DNA of 64,000 bases from Helianthus annuus (GCF_002127325.2 NC_035445.2:85079644-85143643); one strand, 5' to 3'. Positions 49,836 through 60,713 are shown, numbered from the stretch's first letter. Numbers and translations: made by a program. Notes: generated by a model not told the origin, from the letters alone.

Positions 49836-50742
49836 TTCTAATTCCTTAATCATTCCTTTTAATTTCTCAGTATCTTCCTTGATTACTGATTCTTGTACTT
49901 TTCTAATTTGTTCATTTAAATCTACTTGTAGATTTAATTTAAAAGAACGTACCCTTTTTGGCTTTTTGTGATACTTCCAGCTTAAAGCATCTGCCACTAC
50001 ATTGGCTTTCCCTGCATGATACTGGATATTACAATCATAATCACTAAGTATCTCCATCCAGCGTCTTTGTCTCATATTTAGCTTTTTTTTTTCCCAAAAA
50101 CATACCTTAAACTCTTATGATCTGTAAAAATGGTAAACTTACTACCATAAAGGTAATGTCTCCAAATCTTAAGGGCAAAAATTATGGCTCCTAATTCCAA
50201 ATCATGGGTTGAATAATTTTCTTCATGATTCTTAAGTTGTCTAGACGCATATGCTATAACCTTTTGACGTTGCATCAACACACATCCATAACCTAACTTA
50301 GAAGCATCACAATAGACTACAAAGTCTTCAGTTCCTTCTGGTAACGCTAATATGGGTGCATGGGTTAGTCTTTCCTTAAGGATTTTAAAGGCTTCTTCCT
50401 GTTTTGGTCCCCATTCAAACTTAATGGATTTACAGGTTAACTTAGTTAAGGGAATGACTATTCTAGAAAAATCTCGAATAAATCTTCTATAATAACCGGC
50501 CAATCCTAAGAAACTTCTAACCTCGGTTGGTGATTCAGGGGTTTTCCATTTGGTAATCGCCTCGATTTTTGTGGGATCCATATGAATTCCTTCATGATTG
50601 ACTAAGTGTCCAAGAAACTGTACCTGCTCTAACCAAAACTCGCATTTTGAAAATTTAGCGTAAAGCTTTTCCTTTCTTAATAGATTTAGAAGTGCGTGCA
50701 AATGCTTTGCATGATCCTATTTACTTTTAGAATAGATGAGAA
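49836..50742 (-). pseudogene. RT C-terminal part and RNase H of chromovirus 2
   Basis: On the - strand, reading away from the Helitron, the sequence runs through the RT thumb ([19 protein letters not shown]), the RNase H start ([18 protein letters not shown]) and [12 protein letters not shown] run of nine A residues at about 50084-50092 causes a frameshift. The frame then continues [20 protein letters not shown] and the linker up to the MITE. A TAG stop lies just downstream of the Helitron junction. Confidence 0.9.
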
Positions 50743-51567
50743 TCTATTATCTATATTAAAACAATACAAACTTATGCCACTTGGCATTCACTTAAACCAC
50801 TCATTGCCACGTGTATTCCTCTTAATCCACGCGTTTTGTGTTTAGGCGCTAAAACAAAAGCCTGTAAACCCTAATGCAGTTTCTTCCTTCCTACGCCAAT
50901 TATCTTTAATTCACCCATAAATGAATTCAATCAATGGCGGAGTTACCTTTTTGATTCTCCCATTGATTGAGGGTTGTTACAATCAAAAACCCTACATCCA
51001 GCGTTTCCTTTCATCCTTTATCCTCCCAATTGAAATGAAAGATCTCATATCTCTACCACCACATTAATGCCGCCACCATGGTGATGAAGATGATGAATAC
51101 GATTTTGAGGATTGCAATTATGGTGATGAAGATGATACGGTCCGTTCGTTTTTATTTGATTTTTATGTTGTTAATGAATCTACTTATGTACATGATTGAA
51201 TAGAATTTAGGGATTTGTACAAGAAGCTCAGAATCTAACATTTGGATGCTACAAGAAGCTTGAAATCGATGAGGACTAAAAGATGTAAGTGCTCGATTGA
51301 TTATCAGAATCTCAATCTATATGTTTCGTTTCTTACTTATTGTGTTCTTTTAGGGTTTTGTTATTCCTCTGGAGACGAGAACCTATCTGCCAAAGATATG
51401 ATTTGTTGATCTACCAATTACCATACTCATGGATTTTGATACATTCGTTTTCATCTCAATCTCTCTCTCTTCCAAATCTTAATCTTTGTTCGATTGATAG
51501 AGACGCTGAAAGCTGTAAAAACCGATCATCCACCAGTGCCATCTTTATACTCCCTCTCATATACAGC

Positions 51568-51778
51568 ATGGTATGTATTTCATTCTAATAGATCTGTTAT
51601 TACTTTATTCTTTTCAACGATCGGTTTCGTATTCAGTAACCAAAAACGGTGATTTTATGTTGCGTTATATTTTGATTGTTTGTTCATTTTGTTGTTTTAG
51701 GCTCTGTCGAATCAGCAAACTGTTGATTACCTGAGTTTCAAGCTTGTAATTGTCGGTGATGGTGGAACTGGTAAACTT
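51568..51778 (+). pseudogene. Captured Ran GTPase fragment (start codon exon and P-loop exon)
   Basis: An ATG at 51568-51570 is followed at once by a GT donor. After a 130-bp intron ending TTTTAG, the frame reads NQQTVDY and [14 protein letters not shown]. This is the N-terminus of Ran, the nuclear transport GTPase, including its P-loop. Plant Ran genes have an intron right after the start codon, from memory. The match stops after GTGK at 51772, where the thread continues LFE and then non-coding. A leader resembling a 5' UTR precedes the ATG, so promoter sequence may also have been captured. Confidence 0.88.
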
Positions 51779-52571
51779 TTTGAGGTATTATTTTGTTTTA
51801 ATAATATAGATATACGAGGTGAATTTATGTGGTTATTTGGATGCAAGTATTTTGTTATGTGGAAGGTTTGGGTTTATACTTTATTAGGCATTTTATTTTG
51901 TTTTTGTTTGATGCTATATGAACTGACTTTGGAATATTCGTTATGATAATTCACCCAATAATTCGAATCTCGAACCCAATCTATGTTATTATCTGTGTCA
52001 AGAATTTTCTGTCTATGTATGTTGATCGATTCGGAAATAACAAAACCATCTGAAAGATAATCAACTTTGCCGTCCATAGTGGAGCCCATGCTTTTTATGA
52101 TATGTATATGAAGGATTTTCAGCAATAAAGAGCCATGAATGCCGTCCATAATACATGATCCATTTGTTGAAAGTTTTTTTATATAGTTTCACGCATTTAG
52201 CATTTAAAACACCATCAGGACTAGGACCACTAGCCTACCGTGATTCAGGACTTGGAGTAAAAGTGGTAGCAAAATGGACTTGACAGAATCTGTTGTTCAT
52301 ACATTAGTAATTCAGTAATTCACATGTGTAACCCTAATCAAATACATTTACATCCCCACTAAAGTAGAGCTATGTACAGATAAATATTTTGATGGTCCAC
52401 AAAACTATAAATTACTTCTTTTAATGGGTTTTTTTACTTGTGGGTTTTCATATATTCATCACTATGAACTATTATTACCTTTAAACATTATCTTTTTTTT
52501 TAATAAACTATGGTGTTTTTATGCCCTATGATGATGAATGCTTTACACATTTAATTTGATGTTTCTTTTGT

Positions 52572-52655
52572 CATTAGGTCGATCAAACAAAGACAAAATG
52601 GTCCCCGGTTTTCTTGCTTGCCTCAAAATGAATGCCATCGTATGCAAGTATGTTT
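52572..52655 (+). other. Possible captured exon, unidentified
   Basis: A TCATTAG acceptor-like site precedes a short open stretch reading DKMVPGFLACLKMNAIVCK. It resembles an exon in style, but I do not recognise the source gene. Confidence 0.3.
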
Positions 52656-53259
52656 AGCAATTTATTTGTTTTTTTTTTATAACTTTTATATACTTAGACT
52701 AATTTATGTGATAAATAACTACATTCATATTTATACAGATATTGCCTAAAGACTACCACTTTTGTACTAGAATTAGATAATTAGTTGTGATGAAACATTG
52801 AAACTTTTAGTAGGTAATGGTGTTTGGGTGTTCTTATGTCTTTTGAGGCTGTGATGGTAGCTTATCGCTATTCGCTATTTAGCATATAGGTACCTTATCG
52901 CTATTCGCCATTAACAACTATAGGTTGAGTGAGAAAATTTTATTATTGGTAGAAGTAATATATGCAACTATTTGACCCCTTAATACCTGGATAATCATAT
53001 GCAATGTTTATTTATCGAGACCGCGATAATGAGATGGTCATTTTAACCGTGCATGACTTAATGAGATTACCGTATTGTTGAGTTATGTTTTCTTGATGTA
53101 CACTTACTAAGTTGGAAGCATGATTGGTTGGTTGATACTTTTTTGTAATGTTTGAATTAATATCCTATTTTGAGAATGATTATGTATACGGATATTTGAT
53201 GATGCTGTTTGTAGTCTTATGTGTGCATGATTATCTTTTGGATTTATATATATATGTAG

Positions 53260-53722
53260 TGAGAGAAGCCAGAAATGAAGGTGGGCGTGGCGGGCGTGGT
53301 GGTCGTGGGTACGGTCGTGGTGGGCGTGGAAGTGGTGGATACAATAGAGATTCCGCCAACAATGAGGGTTCGTTTGGTAACCGTGGTATCGAAGAGTCTG
53401 ATGGAAAGTCTTCTGAGAGACGTGGTGGTGGTTATGGTGGTCCTCATGGTGGTTTTCGTGGTGACCGTCGTGTGTCTTTTGCTAATGGTGATGGTGGTGA
53501 GGATGGAGAACGTCGACGTAGGACATATGAATGTCATAGCGGCACAGGGCGTGGGTAAAATCTTTTTCTTTTTATTTTTAATCTGAAATTATGGATACAA
53601 TTTTTTTAAAAATTCATGTTTTGAACTGTCATCGTTTTATCGGCTTAACATGATTTTTTTCATTTTATGTGCAGGGAGCGGGCCGTTGGAACTGGGGAAC
53701 TCAGGCTGATGAAATCAACCAG
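53260..53722 (+). pseudogene. Captured RGG-repeat RNA-binding protein fragment
   Basis: The first block (53260-53556) reads REARNEGGRGGRGGRGYGRG, then NRDSANNEGSFGN, GGYGGPHGGFRGDRR and ERRRRTYECHSGTGRG. After an intron-like gap a second block (53675-53722) reads GAGRWNWGTQADEI. This order of RGG repeats, HSGTGRG and GNWGTxxDEI is that of plant RGGA-type proteins of the HABP4/Stm1 family. The start and end of the gene are missing. The junction is not in phase, so some exon sequence was lost. Confidence 0.85.
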
Positions 53723-54283
53723 TATTTTTTTCTACTTACCCAACTGTTTTTTTTAAGAAATAATATTTGTTTTTTTTCTATTTTAGGTTTTATTACCTAA
53801 AATAAACATTAATAATTTGGCCACGTGTCGGCATAATATTACATCTCAGATTGGTTTTGGCATAATATCTCCAGATTCAAGGTTAGTATACCAGTTATTA
53901 AGTTATATATTGATGTGATTGATTAATATTGTTGTTTACGCAGCAGTAAAGTTGTGGTGTTGATAGATTAATATTGTTGCAAAGAAGGTTCAATGGCTAA
54001 TTGGTGATTGGAAGTTGACGAGATATCTCAGGCACGCTGCCTTCGAAGGAATACTAGAGAGCTCAATTATTTAACGAGATTGAGATCGACGATTGTATAA
54101 TCTGGTCTGTAGTCAAGGTAATTGTTTAACCCGTTTACTTGTGAATGGTCTGCAGCGATCTTTCGCTTGACTCAGCTTCATTTCTTCTTAAAGTATGAGT
54201 TAAATTATATGTGCATCTTATAGCTACTAAGAACTTTGAATTTGATAAAAGATTCTTACTTTTCTCCCAATTTTGCTACACAG

Positions 54284-54560
54284 AATGTCTTGGGGAAGTC
54301 CAGTTCTACTCTTTATTCTATTGCACTGCTAGCTTCTGGCCAGAGTTCAACCATTACTGGAATATATGCAGGACAATTTATTATGCAGGTAAGGAAGTCT
54401 CTTTGCATTGCAAATGCAGTTAGCAATGCCATTTCGGTATCAATATCATGTTTTTAATAGTCAACCAAGTGTGTACTCACTATGCGCTCAATGCTTTTTA
54501 CAGGGTTTCTTGGATTTAAAGATGAGGAAATGGCTCAGAAACTTGATAACAAGATATTAT
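54284..54560 (+). pseudogene. Captured NRAMP metal transporter fragment (two exons)
   Basis: Exon 54284-54388 reads [20 protein letters not shown] and ends at a GT donor. The next exon begins after TTTTTACAG at 54504 with GFLDLKMRKWLRNLITR. This is the conserved transport-motif region and following loop of plant NRAMP divalent metal transporters. The canonical motif has GTYAGQ; here it is GIYAGQ. The frame degenerates after LITR. Intron and splice sites are preserved. Confidence 0.88.
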
Positions 54561-54674
54561 GACACAGCACGATCTTACTGGCAGTTTAATAGATAAGATG
54601 TATGCATTGTTTTGCATAGGAATTTTATTCATGACTTGTGAGAAACTGAAGCAAGTATTCTCAAAATTAGACGC

Positions 54675-54880
54675 TTGCAGGTTGCAGATGACTCGGTCAA
54701 AAGTGTGAAACATAGCCTCTTAACTCAGCGGGTCTCGCCTCCAGAATATGTGGTGAAGCGAAACAGATGGGTACCGAGTAAAGTATTGATTTTGGCCTGT
54801 AGAGTGGAGCACGAGAGACACAGGAAGAATGAGATATTGCCGGAAGTTATTTCTCATCGAAGGTGTTTTTTTATAGAATG
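54675..54880 (+). other. Possible captured exon, unidentified
   Basis: An open stretch reads TQRVSPPEYVVKRNRWVPSK and ends EILPEVISHRR. It looks protein-coding and lies between the NRAMP and NAD(P)H dehydrogenase fragments, but I cannot name the source gene. Confidence 0.35.
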
Positions 54881-54949
54881 AAGTATTGTATGATTTTACT
54901 TATATATTAATCATAAATACTTTTTAATAAAAGTAACTTTCTTGAGCCC

Positions 54950-55469
54950 GGGAAGCAAGGTTCTTATCTTGCTGATTGTTTCAACCGCATGGAAGAATGC
55001 ACCAAAAATCCCGAAGGTCCTATTCGTTTCAGAGAGTCTGGCAGGCATAGATTCCATCCCTTCAGGTTTGATCTCGACATCTTTGACTATTGAAAGTCAA
55101 TATGAAGTCTGACTTTGGGATCGGACACTTAACGCCTCATGATTTATTATACAGGTACAAGCATCTTGGTCAATTTGCTCTGTTAGGAGGAGAGCAAACA
55201 GCAGCCCAACTCCCCAGTGATTGGTTATCTATTGGTCATAGCTCTTAGTGGCTTTGGTACTCTGTGTATGCAAGGTACCCCCCCCCCCACCTGAGTAATA
55301 TGACACCATTGAATTTTAAATACTGAGTTGACCTAAGACAGTAGTTTGAATTTGTTTACTTTTGTTTGACCTGACATATGCAGCAAGCAAGTCAGTTGGC
55401 GTACAAGGTCGTTGGTGGTCAGACTGGATGAGGCGTTTCATCTTTGGGAGGGATTCGAGTCAAATATGA
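54950..55469 (+). pseudogene. Captured alternative NAD(P)H dehydrogenase, last exons
   Basis: Three exons are readable: to 55058 (YLADCFNRMEECTKNPEGPI, then RFRESGRHRFHPFR), 55155-55274 (YKHLGQFALLGGEQTAAQLP, then DWLSIGHSS, a TAG, WLWYSVYAS) and 55384-55469 (KQVSWRTRSLVV, then FGRDSSQI and stop). This is the C-terminus of plant type II NAD(P)H dehydrogenases of the NDA group, mitochondrial inner-membrane enzymes that oxidise NAD(P)H without proton pumping. GT-AG introns keep phase. One in-frame stop and one single-base shift break the copy. Confidence 0.9.
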
Positions 55470-55806
55470 GTTGACTTCAACATATGCGATATATGCATAA
55501 TGATAAGTCCCTCATAAAGGCAAGTTTTGGTGCATGATCCATACATTTTACCCGATTCATTTTTGTTTTGTAAACATATGCTGCTCTCTGTTCTTTGTTA
55601 TGTTTTTTGTTAATAAGAAGCAATGTCATAAATCGTACCATTATGGTAATTGTTACCATTGATAAATCACATTGTTTGCATATATTATTATATACGATTA
55701 ACATTGAATCATATTATATATATCCCCACAAATTTTATAAAACGGACCATTGTAATAAAATTAATAAAATATTAATATCCTTAAGTTATATATTTGTGTT
55801 AAGCCA

Positions 55807-55835
55807 CCCGCGAAAATCGCGGGATCTTAGGCTAG
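55807..55835 (+). other. Helitron 3' hairpin and CTAG end
   Basis: A six-base-pair GC stem (CCCGCG/CGCGGG) with loop AAAAT is followed by ATCTTAGG and CTAG. This is the rolling-circle termination signal of Helitrons. Confidence 0.93.
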
Positions 55836-56909
55836 TATCATCAATAAAAACAATTATGAATTTATCCAAATATAGCTTACATATTTGGTTCATCATGTCC
55901 ATAAATGCAGCTGGGGCATTGGTTAAACCAAATGGCATGACAGTATATTCATAATGGCCATACCTTGTTCTAAATGCGGTTTTAGGAATGTCCTCTTCCT
56001 GTACCTTTAATTGATGATATCCTGATCTTAAATCAATTTTAGAGAAAAATCGAGCTCCTTGAAGTTGATCGAACAGATCATCGATCCTTGGTAATGGTAC
56101 CGATTCTTAATCGTGACCTTGTTCAATTCACGGTAGTCAATGCACATACGCATTGATCCGTCCTTCTTTTTGACGAACAGTATCGGTGCTCCCCACGGTG
56201 ATGAGCTTGGCTGTATGAATCCTTTCTTCAATAATTCGTCTAATTGTTTCTTCAGTTCCTGCATTTCTGCTGCTGCCAAACGATAAGGTGCTTTGGCAAT
56301 CGGTGCTGTCCCTGGTAGTAGATGGATTCTGAATTCAACTTCTCTGTCTGGTGGTAGTCCTGGTAATTCTTCTGGAAATATATCTGAAAACTGAGACACT
56401 ACTGGAATGTCTTTTAGTTTTTTTCCTTTAGTGTTAGTGATTATGGAAATCAAATACACTATAGATCCTTTTCTTATACAACTTACAGTTTTCATCACAG
56501 AGATGAATTTTGTGGATCTAGATGGCTTATCTCCTTTAATTGCGATCTTTTCACCTCTTGGTGAATTTACTTGAATTGACTTTTGATCACATAAAATACT
56601 AGCTTTATTGGCTATTAACCAATCCATTCCTAATACAATGTCAAATCCTGCCAGATTCATTGGGTAAAGGTTTGCAATAAATTTTTAATTCAAAATTTCT
56701 ATTCTTGCCCCATGTAAGATTTCAGAAATCCTAACGGTTTCTCCATTTGCTGTCTCTACTAGACATTCTTGTGGGAGTTTAGTTAATGATTGATTGAGAA
56801 GTTTGCAAAACGAAGTATTGATAAAACTTTGGTTTGCACCAGAGTCAAATAATACTTTAGCAAAAACATCATTAACTAAAAACGTACCGGCTATCACGTC
56901 CGGAATCAT
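55836..56909 (-). pseudogene. Protease and RT N-terminal part of chromovirus 2
   Basis: The - strand begins with the protease (VLFDSGANQSFINTSF), passes a TAA at 56685-56687, continues with [10 protein letters not shown], and enters RT ([18 protein letters not shown]). A frameshift near 56100 follows. RT runs on to the Helitron junction at 55836, which lies inside the catalytic aspartate motif. Protease and RT are otherwise well preserved. Confidence 0.9.
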
Positions 56910-56977
56910 CTTGGTTTCATCTGCAGTGAGAACAAATGCTCTAGAATTTTTAGTGTTCTTGTTGTTCGCAGGTGGAG

Positions 56978-58081
56978 CTAATTTCGGACAATTTGGCTTG
57001 ATATGGCCTTTTTCTCCACAATTGAAGCACAGTCCATTAGTAGGTTTCCTTCTACAATTTTCTTCCTTGTGCCCTGGTACTTTGCAGAAATTGTAGTAAG
57101 TGGAGCATTTTCCTGAATGTTTTTCTTACAAGCTTTGTCGTATGATGCAGAGGTAGAACCTACGTTCCTACGGTTAGAATTTCCAGAACGGAATTCTTGA
57201 GTAAGCCTTAGGGCTAGGTTTCTCCTCTGGTCTTCTTCTCTAGTACGGATTAATTCATCTGTCAAGGTATTTGCTAGTTCTACAGCTTTTTCTATTGTTT
57301 GAGGTCTAGCTGCCTTGACTACATGCCTAATCTCCCCGATCAGTCCCCAGATGTAACGGGAGATTAATACTGGCTCAGGTGATGCAAGGGTTGGTAGTAT
57401 TCTAGCATATTCAAAGAATGTGGTAGTATAACCCTTACTATCTACCCCGGTCATCCTAAGGTTCAGAAACTTATTAGCTATCTGCTCCTTTTCATTGGGA
57501 GGGCATAATTTCCTTTCTACCATATTTTTAAACTCCCCCTATTCCATGTTGTATACCCTATCACTTCCTCTTGACTGCAGGATAGTGTTCCACCATTCTA
57601 GAGCTGAGTTTTTAAACAGATTTGAGGCAAACATTATCTTATCTTCTTTAGCACACTTGCTTATTTTTAAAACAACCTCAGTCTTTTCTATCCAGCGTAG
57701 AGCTGCAATGGGTCCTTCTTTGCCCGAGAATTCTATTGGTTTGTAGGACCAGAATTCTTTGTAAGAACAACCATAAGGCATGGTTCTTCTTCTTTTGGGA
57801 ATGGGCACTTGAAGTACAGGTCCATTGTTCACGCTGTGTTCAGGTTCAGTTGGTCGCTTACTGCTATGCTTACTTTTATTATCAGCTTTTTTAACAGTTT
57901 GGATAATAAATGGCATTGCATCTATGATTCCTTGTGCCACTATGTGTTGGATGGCACTATTATCCACTTGGTTTCCATTGTTATTGTTGTTTGGATTCTC
58001 ATTATTCAGATTATCATTATTCAGGTGGTTCTCACTCTGGTTTTCCTGGTTTACTTCGCTGTCCATCTGAATTTTAAACAT
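56978..58081 (-). pseudogene. Gag of chromovirus 2
   Basis: The frame starts at ATG 58081 or at the nearby MDSEVNQENQ, has an asparagine-rich N-terminus, then the Ty3 gag domain (EFSGKEGPIAALRWIEKTE, ALEWWNTILQSRG). A TAG at 57539-57541 replaces a tryptophan-like position. The frame resumes with KLCPPNEKEQIANKFLNLRM. A shift near 57110 precedes the zinc-knuckle region. Gag packages element RNA. Confidence 0.88.
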
Positions 58082-58299
58082 TTACCCCGCATTAATATCA
58101 CAGAATAATATTTGAATATAGTCAATCACATGTCACGCACTTTGGTCAAAAGCATCGATCATTGCGACTTTACTCTATTCATATAATATGCATCTATTAC
58201 ACACCAGTACTGAAATTAAAATTACAATACCGACTGAAATTTAAAGTTACACTACTAGTAATAGGCATCCGTAGTTTTTTTTACACATACACACATATT

Positions 58300-58311
58300 T
58301 TATTATTATTA

Positions 58312-58347
<36 letters not shown>
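58300..58347. repeat. (TAT)n microsatellite
   Basis: About sixteen trinucleotide units with one interruption lie between gag and the extra leader frame. Confidence 0.95.
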
Positions 58348-58348
<1 letters not shown>

Positions 58349-58544
58349 ACCTTCTCCATCGTCACTTCTACGGATATGGATTCATCCAGAAATCCATATT
58401 GCGCTCGTCGTACTTCGAGACGAGTCGCTCTCCCACCTGTCTCATTCTTTCACTATTCTCTAAAATTTCCTCACCAAATGTCCTAAGTTCTTGTACGTTT
58501 TCTGCACTCATTGGGGGTGCAGGTTCTAGGACTGGGTCCGGAAT

Positions 58545-59228
58545 CTAGGGTGCGGGTTCCTGGTATGGGGGTATAGGGGCCTGGTATGGGTAAGGATTTT
58601 CTAGAATCTCCCTAATTAATACATCATTATCGTAATAGGGATCTAGAGGGTCTAACCCTGGGTAGGCTCCTAGGTTCGGCATGGGCATGTCTTCGTGTAT
58701 CGGGTAACGTTGCACATAGTCCCTATTGTCGTCCCACCACGGGTCGTAATTTGGGTCTAAGGGATTTGGTGCAGGTACCCTAGGTATTTCTTCCGGATTA
58801 AAATCATGCATTTCTACTTGGTTTTCAGGGTTTTCTATCTCCATTGGTTGATCAGGAATTGGTGGTTGTGGTTGGGGTGCTAACATTTGTTCCAGGTTAG
58901 GGTCAGTTGCAATGGTTGCTAAGATATGGAAATTAGCTAAACCCCTATTAATCATATCCTGGGCATAGGCATCGGTTTCTCTTTTGGCTGCTGCTAGCGC
59001 TCTCTGGTCTTGTAACTTTTTCATACGCTTTCTACTCTCATGTGCTCCCCTACTGAACCATCCCCTCTTTTTCTGAGGAAATGGCTCTTCAGATTGAGCC
59101 TTAAATACGAATATTCCTTCTTCCGTACCAGCAGAGTACCCTGAGAGGGCAGGCTGAGAAGAGGCACCTTCGCTTCTAGGCGAACCAGACAATTGACAGT
59201 ACGCGTCAGATGGTCCTTGGTCGCTCAT
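58545..59228 (-). CDS. Extra leader ORF of chromovirus 2 (unknown function)
   Basis: ATG 59228 opens 227 codons (MSDQGPSDAYCQLSGSPRSE start) between the primer site and gag. A basic helix-like patch (RGAHESRKRMKKLQDQRALA) is followed by a proline- and acid-rich half with two related motifs, LDPNYDPWWDDN and LDPLDPYYDND. The stop is TAG at 58545-58547. Past it the same frame stays open for about 58 codons to 58368 and looks coding (MSAENVQELRTFGEEILENS). So the original protein was probably about 285 residues and this copy has one nonsense change, or the stop is read through. I do not recognise a known domain. Confidence 0.65.
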   Translation of the reverse strand: MSDQGPSDAYCQLSGSPRSEGASSQPALSGYSAGTEEGIFVFKAQSEEPFPQKKRGWFSRGAHESRKRMKKLQDQRALAAAKRETDAYAQDMINRGLANFHILATIATDPNLEQMLAPQPQPPIPDQPMEIENPENQVEMHDFNPEEIPRVPAPNPLDPNYDPWWDDNRDYVQRYPIHEDMPMPNLGAYPGLDPLDPYYDNDVLIREILENPYPYQAPIPPYQEPAP

Positions 59229-59359
59229 ACTGTAAACTAACAGATAGTCAAATAATACATCATAATAAAATACAATTATGCACGTAGTTCCATAATTTAT
59301 TTCCTAACAATTGAATTTTGGTGTCAGCAAAACACTTCTGTGGCTGAATCAGTGGCTTA

Positions 59360-59371
59360 GCTCTGATACCA
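59360..59371 (-). other. Primer-binding site of chromovirus 2 (initiator Met tRNA)
   Basis: The - strand reads TGGTATCAGAGC five bases after the LTR end. Confidence 0.92.
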
Positions 59372-59376
59372 CCTTC

Positions 59377-60713
59377 TGTCGCAACCCTCGTCCCCTTATA
59401 CAAACCCGGGAACGGGCGGCCACGGTCAGTTTCGGTGGTATTTTTTTTTTCTAATTTGGCAGCGGAATTTTCATCAGGACCGTACTTAGGAAATATTTTA
59501 TCGGAGTAAAATACCACACTTTCATAATATTAAACACATGGGATAAACCCAAGTTTGCAGTACACACTTTTTCATAGGAATAGATCCTATATTTATTTAA
59601 TAAAAACATCTATTTTATTTTAGGTAATTTCAATGCCACTTTTCCAAGCCTTTAGTGCTGTCCAGCTGGCTTTTATTTGGCTTTCACATTGTGTTACCTG
59701 AAACGCGTTTAAAACATTTTGTCAGTGGGAAATACTGGTGAGTGAATCCCAGTTCAATCAAGTTTTAATAAAAACCAGTGTACAGTATTGAGGGCGGTCT
59801 TGCAATTACATTTGTTTCCAAGTCATATCAATTAACACCCACAGTACGGTCAACCCGACTTGTGGTCATGTTACTCCTCGCAAGGCAGTAACAAATTTTG
59901 TATACAAAACCCGAACATACCGACGATAATTGTATCCTTACAAATACTCAATAACTGTTTAATATATAATTAATCGTGTGAGGTTTTGTAAAAACAATTT
60001 GCAAAAAGGAGATTACTCACATTGTTGTCTTAGATTTTCTGTAAGGGTTCCCTGGGAATTATCTATAATTTACAGAAATGCACACGTGTTAGTATAATTA
60101 ACCCATTTTAACATTAGTAATAATCTCCCCAAGACAGCATTCCAACGACTACGTCGGGCAGAACCACGACAGCCGTTACGGAACCCTAGATCAATCGGGC
60201 AGAGTATCTAATACGTATCCAGGGGTTATGATACTTACAACGGAGCAGAACTTCGTTATTTAGGGGGGTATTATACCCGAGTATGGTGTACACTACGTAG
60301 AAATTGAGAGAGAATTGAAAAGATTGAGCGACGAAAATGAACTGCAAAGCTCCAACTTTATAGGGTTGGTCGCCAAGCCGTCGCGCCCCGCGACGAAGTC
60401 AGGGGGCCTTCACGGCCCGCGACTAGGTTGCGTAGGGCCTAGCTTTGCTGCGTCACCACTCTAGCCTCGCCACGTGTCGCCACGTGGTGGCTTCCGGAGG
60501 AGGGCGGGTGGTCAGCCCCGTCGTGGCCCGCGTCGACTAAAGACAAGGGGCGTCGCGCCCCACGACAGCCTAATTAATTTTGTTTTTATTTATTTTTTTG
60601 ATGTTTTAACGCATTTCGGGCTCGGTTTTCGCATACAGGGTATATTTTAAAACATATTGGAATATTTTAGGGTATCGAAAATATTTCTAGGGTGTCGGTT
60701 TAGAGTTATTATA
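59377..60713 (-). repeat. 5' LTR of chromovirus 2
   Basis: The 1337-bp LTR is colinear with 46617-47950, with scattered substitutions and small indels. Both copies read TATAA at the start on the - strand and TGCGACA at the end. The outer flank CAATC confirms the edge. Confidence 0.92.

Larger units (their letters stand above)
50743..55835 (+). mobile_element. Non-autonomous Helitron carrying gene fragments
   Basis: The element starts TCTATTATCTATATTAAAAC and ends CTAG. A hairpin CCCGCG-AAAAT-CGCGGG (55807-55823) lies eight bases before the end. It sits between host A (50742) and T (55836), the usual Helitron target, and there is no TSD. Removing it leaves the flanking RT frame continuous, which fixes both edges to the base. 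I see no Rep/helicase gene, so it is non-autonomous. It contains fragments of at least four cellular genes in the same orientation, with introns, so capture was from genomic DNA. Confidence 0.93.
46617..60713 (-). mobile_element. Chromovirus 2: Tekay-type Ty3 element with nested Helitron and MITE
   Basis: The element spans 14.1 kb with exact TSD CAATC (46612-46616, 60714-60718). It reads on the - strand: LTR, Met-tRNA primer site, an extra leader frame, gag, protease, RT, RNase H, integrase with chromodomain, purine tract, LTR. A Helitron (50743-55835) and a hAT-type MITE (49325-49827) were inserted later; without them it is about 8.5 kb. Coding parts carry several stops and shifts. The LTR starts with TA instead of TG at both copies. 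Confidence 0.93.

Noticed and set aside
53244..53537. Minus-strand threonine-rich frame of 97 codons
   Set aside because: It is the reverse shadow of the GGT/CGT-rich RGG repeats of the captured RNA-binding protein fragment.
50743..55835. Autonomous Helitron with Rep/helicase
   Set aside because: No frame with helicase or rolling-circle replicase motifs was seen on either strand.
58300..58347. CRISPR-like or other short regular array
   Set aside because: It is a simple TAT microsatellite without spacers.
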